The notes under the pieces are model-generated. The model had not been told where the DNA came from. It worked only from the letters and a program-made list of their open reading frames with translations, and did not search any database. Below are positions 43,583 to 52,300 of a stretch of DNA of 64,000 bases, one piece after another. The stretch comes from Mesorhizobium sp. J428 (lineage in GTDB: Bacteria > Pseudomonadota > Alphaproteobacteria > Rhizobiales > Rhizobiaceae), in assembly GCF_024699925.1 (NCBI RefSeq), contig NZ_JAJOMX010000001.1, positions 1,898,001-1,962,000 on the forward strand, in the 5' to 3' direction. Numbering within the stretch: the first letter of the stretch is position 1; each line of letters begins with the position of its first letter. The position numbers and the translations under genes were made by a program.

Positions 43583-44191
43583 TCAGGCTCCGAGTGTTTC
43601 TGCGACGGCGCGTACGAGCAGCGCGCTCGACCGCGAACCGGGGTCCATATGGCCGATCGACCGGTCGCCCAGGAAGGAGGCGCGGCCGCGGATCGCCTTG
43701 AGCGGCACGGTCGCCTCGGCCGCCCCATCAGCGATGGCAACGATCTCGGCTGCGGACTTGCCCGCCGCCAGCGCATCACGCACCGGGTAGAGCACGTCGA
43801 GCATCGTCTTCTGCCCCTGTTCCGACTTGCCCCGCGCCGCAACCGCATCGACGGCCTTGCCAACGGCGGCTGCGAACGCCGCGCGATCGGCGTCCGCCGG
43901 CAGTTCCTTGCCCAGCGCCATCAGGAACGTCCCGAACAGCGGCCCCGACGCGCCGCCCACCGTCATCACCAGCTTCGTCCCAGCCCCCTTCAACGCGTCC
44001 GGCAGCGACTTGGCGGCGAGCGCGTCTGCATCGGCCAGCAGTGCATCGAAGCCACGCTTCATGTTGTAGCCGTGGTCGGCGTCGCCGATCGCCTGGTCGA
44101 GCGCGGTCAGCTCGTCGGCATGCGCCGAGATGGCCGCCGCGCAGGCCTCGACCAGCTTCCTGATGTCGACGGATGCGAGCGTGTCGGTCAT
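43583..44191 (-). CDS. dhaL: Dihydroxyacetone kinase subunit DhaL
   Basis: 202 aa. TALDQAIGDADHGYNMKRGF holds the Asp ligands for the two magnesium ions that keep ADP bound; GGASGPLFGTFLMALG and SFLGDRSIGHMDPGSRSSAL close the nucleotide pocket. Transfers phosphate from ATP to the ketose held by DhaK and is recharged by DhaM. The ATG overlaps the isomerase stop by 4 bases. Confidence 0.95.
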   Translation of the reverse strand: MTDTLASVDIRKLVEACAAAISAHADELTALDQAIGDADHGYNMKRGFDALLADADALAAKSLPDALKGAGTKLVMTVGGASGPLFGTFLMALGKELPADADRAAFAAAVGKAVDAVAARGKSEQGQKTMLDVLYPVRDALAAGKSAAEIVAIADGAAEATVPLKAIRGRASFLGDRSIGHMDPGSRSSALLVRAVAETLGA

Positions 44192-45036
44192 GCGGCCCTC
44201 TTCCAGCCCTTGCGGATGTGGTCATAGCCCTCGCGGTAGACGGCTTCGGGGCTTTCGGCGAAATCGCGCCAGACCTTGGTCGCGGCGGCGAGGTCCTTCA
44301 GGCCGCGGCCGAAGGCCTCGATGGTGAGCCAGCCATCGTAGCCGGATTCGCGGATCGCCCGGAACGTCTTCTTCCAGGGAATGCTGCCACGCCCCGGCAC
44401 GCCGCGGTCGTTTTCAGAAATATGGACATGGACGATATTGCGCACATTGTCGGTGAAAGCCGCGATCGGATCGGCTTCCTCGATGTTGGCGTGGAACGTG
44501 TCGTACATCGCCCGGATATTGGGGTTGCCGACCTCGTCCACCAGCCGCGACAGGTCCTTCATCGTGTTGACGAGATAGCACTCGAAGCGGTTCAGCGCCT
44601 CCAGACCGATGGTAACGCCATGTTTTGCGGCGTGGTCGCCGATGACACGCTGGGTATCGACCGCGCGTTTCCACTCCGCAGGCGTCGGGCCGGCGCCCGA
44701 GAAGCCGCCCAGGGTCGAGTGGAGCGGGCCTGAGAGATAAGGCGCGCCCAACGCCTCGGCGCAATCGATTGTGTGCCTCATGAAGGCGATGCCCGCCTTG
44801 CGCGCCGCTGCGTCGCCGATCAGGTTCATCGCCGGATCGCCCATGGCCGAGACGGCGGTGCGCTCCAGGCCGATCCTGTCCAGCATCTCTCCCAGCCGCT
44901 TGTAGTCGTCCGGCGCGCCCTCGAAGATCGGGATTTCCACCCCGTCATAGCCCGTCGCCTTGATGTCCTTCAAAAGCTCCCTGTGCTTGGTGGACACGTT
45001 GGTGGTCCACAAAAACATGCAGAAACCGATCTTCAT
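44188..45036 (-). CDS. TIM-barrel sugar isomerase/epimerase (xylose isomerase-like)
   Basis: 282 aa from ATG 45036 with GGGGAGGAAG ahead of it. KIGFCMFLWTTNVSTKHREL, GYDGVEIPIFEGAPDDY, GLEALNRFECYLVNTM (metal-binding Glu), AMYDTFHANIEEADP and VHVHISENDRGVPGRGSIPW give the AP-endonuclease-2/hydroxypyruvate isomerase-like fold with the usual Glu, Asp, His and Glu metal ligands. Enzymes of this type isomerise ketose or ketose-phosphate, for example D-tagatose 3-epimerase and erythrulose-phosphate isomerase. A single-base insertion upstream makes it appear fused to the preceding ATPase frame; the genes are separate. Confidence 0.9.
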   Translation of the reverse strand: MKIGFCMFLWTTNVSTKHRELLKDIKATGYDGVEIPIFEGAPDDYKRLGEMLDRIGLERTAVSAMGDPAMNLIGDAAARKAGIAFMRHTIDCAEALGAPYLSGPLHSTLGGFSGAGPTPAEWKRAVDTQRVIGDHAAKHGVTIGLEALNRFECYLVNTMKDLSRLVDEVGNPNIRAMYDTFHANIEEADPIAAFTDNVRNIVHVHISENDRGVPGRGSIPWKKTFRAIRESGYDGWLTIEAFGRGLKDLAAATKVWRDFAESPEAVYREGYDHIRKGWKRAA

Positions 45037-46059
45037 ATGCTTCCTCCCCGGATGCGGTTGCCCTCGCCGTCGAAGAACAGCGGGTTGCGCAACCTTATCG
45101 TCACCGGATCGCCCTTTCTCAAGGGTGTCCTCGGTGTCGGTGAGGGTGATCAGCTTGCGATCGCCGACCGTCACATGCAGGTGGTTCTGGTCGCCGAGAT
45201 GCTCGATCCAATCGACCCGGCCATCCGCATGGCCGTTGGTCGAACGCTCGATGGCGAGGTGTTCGGTGCGCGCGCCGACGGTTTTCGCTCCCGCCGGCGC
45301 GCCGCCGTCGGGGAGGAGCCCGACAGGGAGAAGGTTGATCGCGGGCTGGCCGAGGCGGGCAGCGACATGCAGGTTCGCCGGCTCGGTGTAGATCTGGCGC
45401 GGTGTGCCCACCTGCACCAGCCGGCCTTCGGCCAGGATGCCGATGCGGTCCGCCATCGTCATCGCCTCGATCTGGTCGTGGGTGACGTAGAGGACTGTGG
45501 CGCCAAGCTCGCTCTGGATGCGCTTCAGCTCCAGCCTGAGGTCGCCGCGCAGCTTGGCGTCGAGCGATGACAGCGGCTCGTCCATCAGGAAGATCGACGG
45601 CTTGCGCACCAGCGCCCGCCCGATCGCGACGCGCTGCATCTCGCCGCCGGAGAGCCTGGTCGAGCGGTTCTCCAGCTTGTGGTGAATGCGCACCAGCCTG
45701 GCAACCTCCTCAACCCGGCGGCGGATCTGGTCCTCCGGCACCCGCCGCGACGGCGAGCGCAGCGGGAAGGCGAGGTTCTCGAACACCGTCAGGTGCGGAT
45801 AGAGCGAATATTGCTGGAAGACGAAGGCGACGTCGCGCGAGGCCGGGTCGAGCCGCGTCACATCGCGCCCGCCGATCCGGATCGAGCCCGCATCCGGCCG
45901 CTCCAGCCCGGCGATCAGCCTGAGCGTTGTCGTCTTGCCCGCACCCGTCGGGCCGAGCAGCACGACGAACTCGCCGTCGGCGATGGCGAGGTCGAGACCC
46001 GACACGGCTTGCGTGGCCTTGAACGCCTTGTCGACGCCGCTCAGCACGACCTCAGCCAT
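45033..46059 (-). pseudogene. Sugar ABC transporter ATPase (UgpC/MalK type) with one inserted base near its 3' end
   Basis: Walker A GPTGAGKTTT, signature LSGGEMQRVAIGRA, Walker B IFLMDEPLSSLDA, H-loop VLYVTHDQIEAMTMAD, and a C-terminal TOBE domain. After TLTDTEDTLEKG the frame leaves the family sequence and runs into the isomerase gene, making an apparent 623-aa fusion. Removing one A from the AAA at 45115-45117 restores EKGDPVTIRLRNPLFFDG, then GEGNRIRGGSI and TGA at 45035-45033, which overlaps the isomerase ATG in ATGA. Repaired length is 341 aa. Only the last 24 residues are affected, so function may persist. Confidence 0.85.
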
Positions 46060-47161
46060 GGGCGTGGCTCCTCAGTGCCTCGTCGTGCAGCGCAGTGTGC
46101 AGCGCCCGTCCGCTCGCCTTGTCGAAGATCGAGAGCCGCGGGCCGTTGAGCGAAATCCCCACCTGCTCGCCGACCTTGACCGGCACGTCGGCCGGGATGC
46201 GTGCCTTGAGCATCCCGTCGGTGGTCTCGACGGCCACGACCTGCGTCGTGCCGAGATATTCCGCGCCGTAGACCGCGCCGCGCAGCTTCGAGCTGTCGTC
46301 GAAGCGGATGTGCTCGGGGCGGATGCCCAGCGCATATTCGGCCTCGCCACCGTCTTCGCGCAGCTCCGGGATGACGATCTCCGCGCCCCGCACGCCGACC
46401 TTGCGGTCGCCTCTCGTCAGCGTCGCGCCGAACTTGAGGAAATTCATCGGCGGCGAGCCAATGAAGTCGGCGACGAACATGGTCGCCGGCCGGTCGTAGA
46501 TTTCCTGCGGCGTGCCGAACTGCTCGATCACGCCGTGATTCATCACCGCGATCTTGTCGGCCATCGCCATCGCCTCGTGCTGGTCGTGGGTGACATAGAC
46601 GGTGGTGGCATGGATGCGATTGTGCAGCTCGCGCAGCTCGTGGACCATCAGGTCGCGGAACTCGGCATCGAGGGTCCCGAGAGGCTCGTCCATCAGGAAG
46701 CACTTCGGCCGCCGCACAATGGCGCGGCCGAGCGCGACGCGCTGGCGATCACCGCCGGCGAGGCCGGACACCGGCTTGTCGAGCAGGTGGTCGATCCTGA
46801 GCAGCCGCGCCACTTCTTCCACGCGCGTCCGGATCTCGGCCTTGGGCATGCCCTGCGCCAGCAGCGGGAAGCCGATGTTCCTGCGCACGTTCATGTGCGG
46901 ATAGAGGGCGAAGAGCTGGAAGACGAAGGCGATGTCGCGCTCGCGCGCCCGCTTCTGCGACACGTCCTCGCCACCGAGCAGGATACGACCCGACGTCGGC
47001 AGCTCCAGTCCCGCGATCATCCTGAGCGTCGTCGTCTTGCCGCAACCCGAGGGTCCCAGCATGACGAAGAACTCGCCGTCCTCGACGACGAAGTTCGAAT
47101 CCTGCACTGCGACGAACTCGCCGAAGGCCTTCCTCAGATGCTCCACCCGGATCTCGGCCAT
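46052..47161 (-). CDS. Second sugar/polyol ABC transporter ATPase
   Basis: 369 aa. Walker A GPSGCGKTTT, Walker B CFLMDEPLGTLDA, H-loop VYVTHDQHEAMAMADKI and a TOBE domain with GIRPEHIRFDD. The signature is GLAGGDRQRVALGRA instead of LSGGQ, and the Q-loop is FQLFALYPHMNV; such substitutions occur in transporters that use two different ATPases, where one ATP site is weaker. Its end overlaps the first ATPase start by 8 bases. The pair resembles GlpS/GlpT of rhizobial glycerol importers. Confidence 0.9.
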   Translation of the reverse strand: MAEIRVEHLRKAFGEFVAVQDSNFVVEDGEFFVMLGPSGCGKTTTLRMIAGLELPTSGRILLGGEDVSQKRARERDIAFVFQLFALYPHMNVRRNIGFPLLAQGMPKAEIRTRVEEVARLLRIDHLLDKPVSGLAGGDRQRVALGRAIVRRPKCFLMDEPLGTLDAEFRDLMVHELRELHNRIHATTVYVTHDQHEAMAMADKIAVMNHGVIEQFGTPQEIYDRPATMFVADFIGSPPMNFLKFGATLTRGDRKVGVRGAEIVIPELREDGGEAEYALGIRPEHIRFDDSSKLRGAVYGAEYLGTTQVVAVETTDGMLKARIPADVPVKVGEQVGISLNGPRLSIFDKASGRALHTALHDEALRSHAHG

Positions 47162-47165
47162 CGCG

Positions 47166-47363
47166 CTACTCCGGGAACTTCGACACGATGATGAACATTG
47201 CGGTGCCGGCCAGCATGGTAACGAACGACCAGGTGTAAAGCGCCAGCGCGAAGGGCTGGAACAGCATCAGAAAGCCGACGCCGATGAGGGCAGTGGCGAT
47301 GTTTTCCAGCGGCCCGCGGCGGAGGAACTTCGGCCAGGATGTGCGGCTTGTCTGCGTGCTCAT
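47166..47363 (-). CDS. Small two-helix membrane protein of the ABC operon
   Basis: 65 aa. After a short basic N-tail (TSWPKFLRRGPL) there are two hydrophobic segments, ATALIGVGFLMLFQPFALAL and WSFVTMLAGTAMFIIVS. The start overlaps the permease stop and the end is 4 bases from the ATPase gene, so it is almost surely translated. Glycerol-type ABC loci in rhizobia also carry a small membrane protein, with unknown role; here an accessory transporter subunit is the best guess. Confidence 0.75.
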   Translation of the reverse strand: MSTQTSRTSWPKFLRRGPLENIATALIGVGFLMLFQPFALALYTWSFVTMLAGTAMFIIVSKFPE

Positions 47364-48307
47364 TTCCGCACCGCCCCGAATGTGATGCCGCGAAGCAACT
47401 GCTTCCTCAGCAGGATGGTAAACACCAGGATCGGCACCAGGAAGATCGTCGTCCCGGCCGCGACAGCCGGCCAGTCCTGCCCACCCTCGCCGATGATCGT
47501 GGGGATGAACGGCGGCGCGGTCTGCGCGGTGCCGGAGGTGAGCAGCGAAACGAAGGCATATTCGTTCCAGGCGAAGATCATGCAGAAGATCGCGGTTGCC
47601 GCGATGCCGGTCGTTGCCTGCGGCAGCACCACCTTCCAGAACGCCTGCAGCCGCGAATAGCCGTCGATCATCGCGGCCTCCTCGTATTCGCGCGGGATCT
47701 CGTCGATGAAGCCCTTGAGCAGCCAGACCGCCAGCGACACGTTCACCGCCGTATAGAGCAGGATCATGCCAAGCGCGGTGTCGGACAGGCCGAGCTCGCG
47801 ATACATCAGGTAGATCGGGATCGCGACCGCGATCGGCGGCATCATGCGCGTCGACAGGATGAAGAACAGGAGGTCGTCCGCCAGCGGCACCTTGAAGCGC
47901 GAGAAGCCGTAGGCCGTCAGCGTGCCGAGGAAGACGGCGCAGAAGGTCGAGCCGAAGGCGATCACCAGAGAGTTGACGAAGCGCGGCAGGAAGTTCGACG
48001 GACCGGCGATCACCATGTTGCGCTTGCGCGTGGTCTCGTCGCAGAAGTTGGTCGCCGGCGGCAATGACTGTATGTATTCCGGCGTCTGCCGTGTGCGCGT
48101 CGTGAACAGGTTGCAGTAGCCTTCGATCGACGGCGTGAAGACGACCTTCGGCGGATAGGCGATTGAATCCGGCGGCGTCTTGAACGAGGTCGCAATGATC
48201 CAGGCGAGTGGGATCATCGTCACCACTGCGTAGAGGATGATGATCACGCTGGCGACGCGTTTCGACGCAGCACTTGGCTCGATGACGGAGTGGGCCGAGG
48301 CACTCAT
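47360..48307 (-). CDS. Sugar/polyol ABC transporter permease (MalG type)
   Basis: About 315 aa from ATG 48307, which overlaps the preceding stop in ATGA. First span ASVIIILYAVVTMIPLAWII, then an unusually long periplasmic loop of about 75 residues (NLFTTRTRQTPEYIQ, CDETTRKRNMVIAGPSNF) before the second span, and the EAA loop EYEEAAMIDGYSRLQAFWKV. Such a long loop is typical of carbohydrate permeases of the glycerol type. Confidence 0.92.
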   Translation of the reverse strand: MSASAHSVIEPSAASKRVASVIIILYAVVTMIPLAWIIATSFKTPPDSIAYPPKVVFTPSIEGYCNLFTTRTRQTPEYIQSLPPATNFCDETTRKRNMVIAGPSNFLPRFVNSLVIAFGSTFCAVFLGTLTAYGFSRFKVPLADDLLFFILSTRMMPPIAVAIPIYLMYRELGLSDTALGMILLYTAVNVSLAVWLLKGFIDEIPREYEEAAMIDGYSRLQAFWKVVLPQATTGIAATAIFCMIFAWNEYAFVSLLTSGTAQTAPPFIPTIIGEGGQDWPAVAAGTTIFLVPILVFTILLRKQLLRGITFGAVRK

Positions 48308-49269
48308 CGGCTCTTCACCTTGTTCAGGACCTTGACGTAGATGTTGGCGAGGCCGAACACCGCGACGAACAGGATGATGGCGAAGGCCGACGAGAAGCCG
48401 GTGCGCCACTTCTCGAACGCCTCGCGCTTGAGCGTGATTGAGGCGACCTCAGTGGTCGAGCCCGGACCGCCGCCGGTCAGCAGGTTCACCATGTCGAACA
48501 TCTTGAAGTTCTCGATGCCGCGGAACAGCACCGCAAGCATGATGAAGGGCAGCGCCATCGGCAGCGTGATCGACCAGAACTGCCGCCAGGGCGAGGCACG
48601 GTCGACCTCGGCCGCTTCGTAGATGTAGTCGGGGATGGAGCGCAGGCCCGCGAGGCAGATTAGCATCACGTAGGGCGTCCACATCCATGTGTCGACGATG
48701 ATGATCGCCCAGGGCGCCAGCCGCACGTTGGACAGCATCAGGATGTCGGTCGGCGAGATGCCGGTGACGAACGACACGGCATAGGTGAAGAGCCCGATCT
48801 GCGGCTCATAGAGGAAGCGCCAGAAATTGCCGACCACCGCCGGCGACAGCATCATCGGCACCAGGATGACGGTGGTCCAGAACGCATGGCCGCGGAACTT
48901 CCTGTCGATCAGATAGGCGAGCGAGAAGCCGATCAGCGTCTGCAGAAGGATCGTCCAGAAGACGAAATGCGCCGTTGCCTGCATGGCGAGCCACGTGTCG
49001 GAATCGGTCAGAATCCGCTCGTAGTTCTGCAAGCCCACATTCTTCACCGGCTCGTTCGGCCGGTTGGCCCGATAGTTTGTGAATGAAAGCTGGATCGCCC
49101 AGATCAGCGGGAAGATGTTGATCGCGAGCAGCAGGATCATCGTCGGCGCGATGAACAGCCAGGCCACCGCCCGGTCCGACAGCCGGCGCACCCGCACAGC
49201 GACTGGCGCGGGCGTGGCCCGGGCCGCGGTCTCGGCGGCGCGCTCGAGGATGGATGCGTTGTCGGTCAA
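48304..49269 (-). CDS. Sugar/polyol ABC transporter permease (MalF type)
   Basis: 321 aa, six spans from VAWLFIAPTMILLLAINIFP onward; the EAA loop is YEAAEVDRASPWRQFWSITL. Partner of the next permease. The N-terminal ~30 residues are hydrophilic and Ala-rich. It follows the receptor gene after 84 bases. Confidence 0.92.
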   Translation of the reverse strand: MTDNASILERAAETAARATPAPVAVRVRRLSDRAVAWLFIAPTMILLLAINIFPLIWAIQLSFTNYRANRPNEPVKNVGLQNYERILTDSDTWLAMQATAHFVFWTILLQTLIGFSLAYLIDRKFRGHAFWTTVILVPMMLSPAVVGNFWRFLYEPQIGLFTYAVSFVTGISPTDILMLSNVRLAPWAIIIVDTWMWTPYVMLICLAGLRSIPDYIYEAAEVDRASPWRQFWSITLPMALPFIMLAVLFRGIENFKMFDMVNLLTGGGPGSTTEVASITLKREAFEKWRTGFSSAFAIILFVAVFGLANIYVKVLNKVKSR

Positions 49270-49353
49270 GGTTCAGGTTCGCTTCTGGCACAGGCGGGAG
49301 GTATTTCCGGTCCGCGACGCCAAAGCGCCGCGGGCCGGGCATGGAAGGCTAGA

Positions 49354-50685
49354 TCACATCTTGCCGTCGTCCTCGAACACCTCGGTCCAGTCCTTGACCA
49401 GACCGTCGAGCGCTTCCTTGGCCGTGCCTTGCCCGGCGACGACGTAGTCGTGGAATCGCTTCTGCGACGCCTGCAGCAGCGAGGCGTAGCTGGGCTCTGC
49501 CCAGAAGTCCTTCACGATCGCCATGGAGTCGAGGAAGGTCTGGGCATAGGGCTGGCTGGCGGCAAAGCCCGGGTCTTCCACGACGGCCTTGAGGCAGGAG
49601 AAGCCACCAAGCGACCACCACTTCTTCTGGACATCCGCGGTCGAGAACCACTTGATGTATTTGAGCGCCGCGTCCTGCTTGTCGGAATAGGCGACGACGG
49701 AAATGCCCTGGCCGCCGAGCTGGGCGAACTGGTCGCCGTCCGGACCCTTGGGATTGGCAAAGAAGCCGACCTTGTCGCCGCCGACCGACTCATCCTTCTG
49801 CAGACCGGGCCAGGTGAAGGCGAAGTTCATGTGCATCGCTACCTGGCCGGATTTGAAGGCGTCGATGCCCTCGCCCATGTAGCTGTTGGACGCGCCGGGG
49901 GGCGTGCAGCAATCGTAGAGCGTCTTGTAGAATTCGAGGCCGGCAACCGACTTCGGCGAATTGACGAAGCCTTCCATCTCGTAGGGCTTGTCCGGGTTCT
50001 CGTATTTGAAGCCGAACGAGTAGAGCACGTCCATGACACCCATGGTGACGCCCTCAGAGCCGCGCTCGGTGTAGATCGAGGCGCCATAGACGGTCTTGCC
50101 GTCGATCTCGCGCTTCTGGAAGAACTCGGCGATGTCCTTCAGTTCGGCAAAGGTCACGGGCACCGCAAGATCGCGGCCGTGCTTTTCCTTGAACGCCTTT
50201 TGAATGTCCGGATTAGCGAACCAATCCTTGCGGTAGGTCCAGCCGACCACATCGCCGAAGGCCGGCAGCGACCAGTAGTTCGGCGTGTTCTTCGGCCATT
50301 GCGAATAGCCGACGACGGTCGCGTCGACGAAGTCGCTCATCTTGATCCCTTCCTTGTCGAAGAAATCGTTGAGCTTCACGTAGTGGCCGTTCTCGGCCGA
50401 ACCGCCGATCCACTGCGAATCGCCGATGATCAGGTCGCACAACTTACCCTTCGAGTTCAGCTCGTTGAGGAAGCGGTCCGCATAGTTGGTCCACGGCACG
50501 AACTCGAACTTCATGCCGATGCCGGTTTCCTTGGTAAAGTCCTTGCTCAGCTCGACGAGCGCGTTTGCGGGGTCCCAAGCGGCCCAGCACAGCGTCAGGT
50601 CCTCGGCTGCTGCGACGTTCGACAGGGCGGTCGTGGCCAAGAGGCCCGACGCCAGGCCGAACGCAGTCCTGGTGATGCGTTTCAT
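49354..50685 (-). CDS. Sugar/polyol ABC transporter substrate-binding protein
   Basis: 443 aa. Signal peptide MKRITRTAFGLASGLLATTA with cleavage near VAAA. The mature N-terminus LTLCWAAWDPANALVELSKD and WTNYADRFLNELNSKGKLCD are close to the extracellular_binding type 1 family (glycerol/polyol branch); FKSGQVAMHMNFAFTWPGL is typical of sugar receptors. First gene of the operon that ends with dhaK, so its ligand is probably dihydroxyacetone, a tetrulose or a polyol precursor. Confidence 0.92.
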   Translation of the reverse strand: MKRITRTAFGLASGLLATTALSNVAAAEDLTLCWAAWDPANALVELSKDFTKETGIGMKFEFVPWTNYADRFLNELNSKGKLCDLIIGDSQWIGGSAENGHYVKLNDFFDKEGIKMSDFVDATVVGYSQWPKNTPNYWSLPAFGDVVGWTYRKDWFANPDIQKAFKEKHGRDLAVPVTFAELKDIAEFFQKREIDGKTVYGASIYTERGSEGVTMGVMDVLYSFGFKYENPDKPYEMEGFVNSPKSVAGLEFYKTLYDCCTPPGASNSYMGEGIDAFKSGQVAMHMNFAFTWPGLQKDESVGGDKVGFFANPKGPDGDQFAQLGGQGISVVAYSDKQDAALKYIKWFSTADVQKKWWSLGGFSCLKAVVEDPGFAASQPYAQTFLDSMAIVKDFWAEPSYASLLQASQKRFHDYVVAGQGTAKEALDGLVKDWTEVFEDDGKM

Positions 50686-50779
50686 GCCTTCCTCCCAAAA
50701 GCGAGGCGTCGGATCGACCGCCTCGAAGCCCGAAAACCCCTCCTCCGGGGCAGGTCCAGCCGGCGCGGGGCAGGCACCG

Positions 50780-50823
50780 GATGTTTAGTAATTTGTTTAG
50801 TGAAACAGCGATTACTAAACATC
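50780..50823. promoter_or_regulatory. 13-bp inverted repeat upstream of the ABC/dha operon
   Basis: GATGTTTAGTAAT (50780-50792) and ATTACTAAACATC (50811-50823) are exact reverse complements separated by 18 bases. The spacer has a further GTTTAGTGAAAC, and ACTAAAC recurs at 50958-50964. The first arm is about 95 bases before the receptor start. This is a strong candidate operator; no DeoR, LacI or SorC gene is adjacent, so its protein must be encoded elsewhere or be the HTH-like protein at 40812. Confidence 0.65.
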
Positions 50824-50972
50824 GCAAGTCGAAATCGTTGCTGCGCCGCAGCAAGATACGCCCACAGACAGGCTGGAAATCAGGCGTTCCGACGAGATGT
50901 GCGAAGAAAATGACGCAGGGTCAGAGAGATAGTGCACGATCTTCGATCGTGCAGCGCACTAAACTTTCAGTG

Positions 50973-51428
50973 TCACTTCTCGAACCGAGACGCGAGCGTC
51001 GCGATGCGATCCACCATCTCCGTGAATTCAGAGGCGAGCCGGTCGCGCAGCGCGAACGCGACCTCGGGATATTCTTCCATGATGCGCCGGAACAGCGACC
51101 GGTTGAGGCGGATCACTTCCGACTCCTCGTCGGCATAGGCGCCGGCTTTGCGGCGGACATGAGAGATCAGGGCCATCTCGTCGAGCGTGTCGCCCGGCTC
51201 GGCATAGGCGAAGGGCACGCGCTGTCCGTCGACGGTGCGGTAGAGCGCGATTCGGCCCTTGGTCACCACATACGCACAGTCGGCCGCCGTCTCCTCGCGG
51301 AACAGGTCCCGGTCCTTCATCAGGCGGATGTTCTCTGCGCCGAAGGCCAAAAGGCGAAGCTGTTCGTGCGTCAGCCCCTCGAAGAGCCGGACGCCGGACA
51401 GTATCCGGATATCGTCTTCCAGCGCCAT
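50973..51428 (-). CDS. Cyclic nucleotide-binding domain protein without DNA-binding domain
   Basis: 151 aa, one Crp-type beta-roll. The start ILSGVRLFEGLTHEQLRLLA, the G-rich turn PGDTLDEMALISHVRRKAGA (phosphate-binding cassette with Glu and Arg positions) and VIRLNRSLFRRIMEEYPEVA match the family. It ends after the C-helix (RDRLASEFTEMVDRIATLAS), with no helix-turn-helix, so it may be a regulatory partner rather than a transcription factor. It lies 51 bases after the response regulator, on the same strand. Confidence 0.85.
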   Translation of the reverse strand: MALEDDIRILSGVRLFEGLTHEQLRLLAFGAENIRLMKDRDLFREETAADCAYVVTKGRIALYRTVDGQRVPFAYAEPGDTLDEMALISHVRRKAGAYADEESEVIRLNRSLFRRIMEEYPEVAFALRDRLASEFTEMVDRIATLASRFEK

Positions 51429-51479
51429 GCGCGAATGCGGCCCCTCAGGCCCCCCTCCCGCCGGCGACTCAAATGCCGA

Positions 51480-52163
51480 CTATGGAACGAGCTTGTAACC
51501 GCCGCTTTCTGTCACAAGAATTTCGGCATTGGAAGGATCGCGCTCGATCTTCTGCCGAAGCCTGTAGACATGTGTCTCGAGCGTATGGGTCGTGACGCCG
51601 GAATTGTAGCCCCAGACCTCCTCCAGCAGCACGTCGCGCGTGACCACCTTCTGGTCGGCCCGGTAAAGGTATTTGATGATCGAGGCTTCCTTCTCGGTCA
51701 GGCGCACCTTGGCACCCCGCTGGTCGATCAGGAGCTTCTGGCTCGGCTTGAACGTATAGGGCCCGACCGCGAAGGTCGCGTCCTCGCTCTGCTCGTGCTG
51801 GCGCAGCTGCGCCCTGATTCTCGCCAGCAGCACTGCAAACCGGAACGGCTTGGTGACATAGTCGTTCGCGCCGGCCTCAAGTCCGAGGATGGTATCCGAA
51901 TCGGTGTCGTGTCCGGTCAGCATGATCACCGGCGCCTTGAAGCCGCCCTTGCGCAGCAGCTTCACCGCCTCGCGACCGTCCATGTCGGGCAGGCCGACAT
52001 CCATGATCAGCAGATCGACAACACCGCCGCGGGCTGTCGAAACACCTTTTGTAGCCGTGCCTTCCTGGAGCACGTCGAATTCCTCGTAGAGCGACAACTG
52101 TTCGACGAGCGTGCCGCGGAGGTCGACATCGTCGTCAACGATCAGAATGGTGCGGGAGGTCAT
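51480..52163 (-). CDS. OmpR/PhoB-type response regulator
   Basis: 227 aa. The receiver domain has the acidic pair in LIVDDDVDLRGTL, phospho-acceptor Asp in LLIMDVGLPDMDG, Thr in IMLTGHDTDSD and Lys in DYVTKPFRFAVL. The C-terminal winged helix has VRLTEKEASIIKYLYRADQK and THTLETHVYRLRQKIERDPS. No histidine kinase gene is near. Orphan OmpR-type regulators next to a cell-wall L,D-transpeptidase in this order of bacteria suggest a CenR-like role in envelope control, which I cannot prove. Confidence 0.93.
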   Translation of the reverse strand: MTSRTILIVDDDVDLRGTLVEQLSLYEEFDVLQEGTATKGVSTARGGVVDLLIMDVGLPDMDGREAVKLLRKGGFKAPVIMLTGHDTDSDTILGLEAGANDYVTKPFRFAVLLARIRAQLRQHEQSEDATFAVGPYTFKPSQKLLIDQRGAKVRLTEKEASIIKYLYRADQKVVTRDVLLEEVWGYNSGVTTHTLETHVYRLRQKIERDPSNAEILVTESGGYKLVP

Positions 52164-52300
52164 GATTCAATCCGTGGTCTGGCAATGAATTGGCTGTTGA
52201 CGCGCCGTCCCTTATTCGGAACGTGAAGTGTGCGGAAGGCGATCACCGTGATTTGTTCGGCCGTGCTGTGTTCCTCATCAATGCGTGATGCCTTTTCATC

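Noticed and set aside
44188..46059. A true ABC ATPase-isomerase fusion protein
   Set aside because: The normal ATPase end and the isomerase start are both intact when one base is removed, and the genes then overlap in ATGA like their neighbours.
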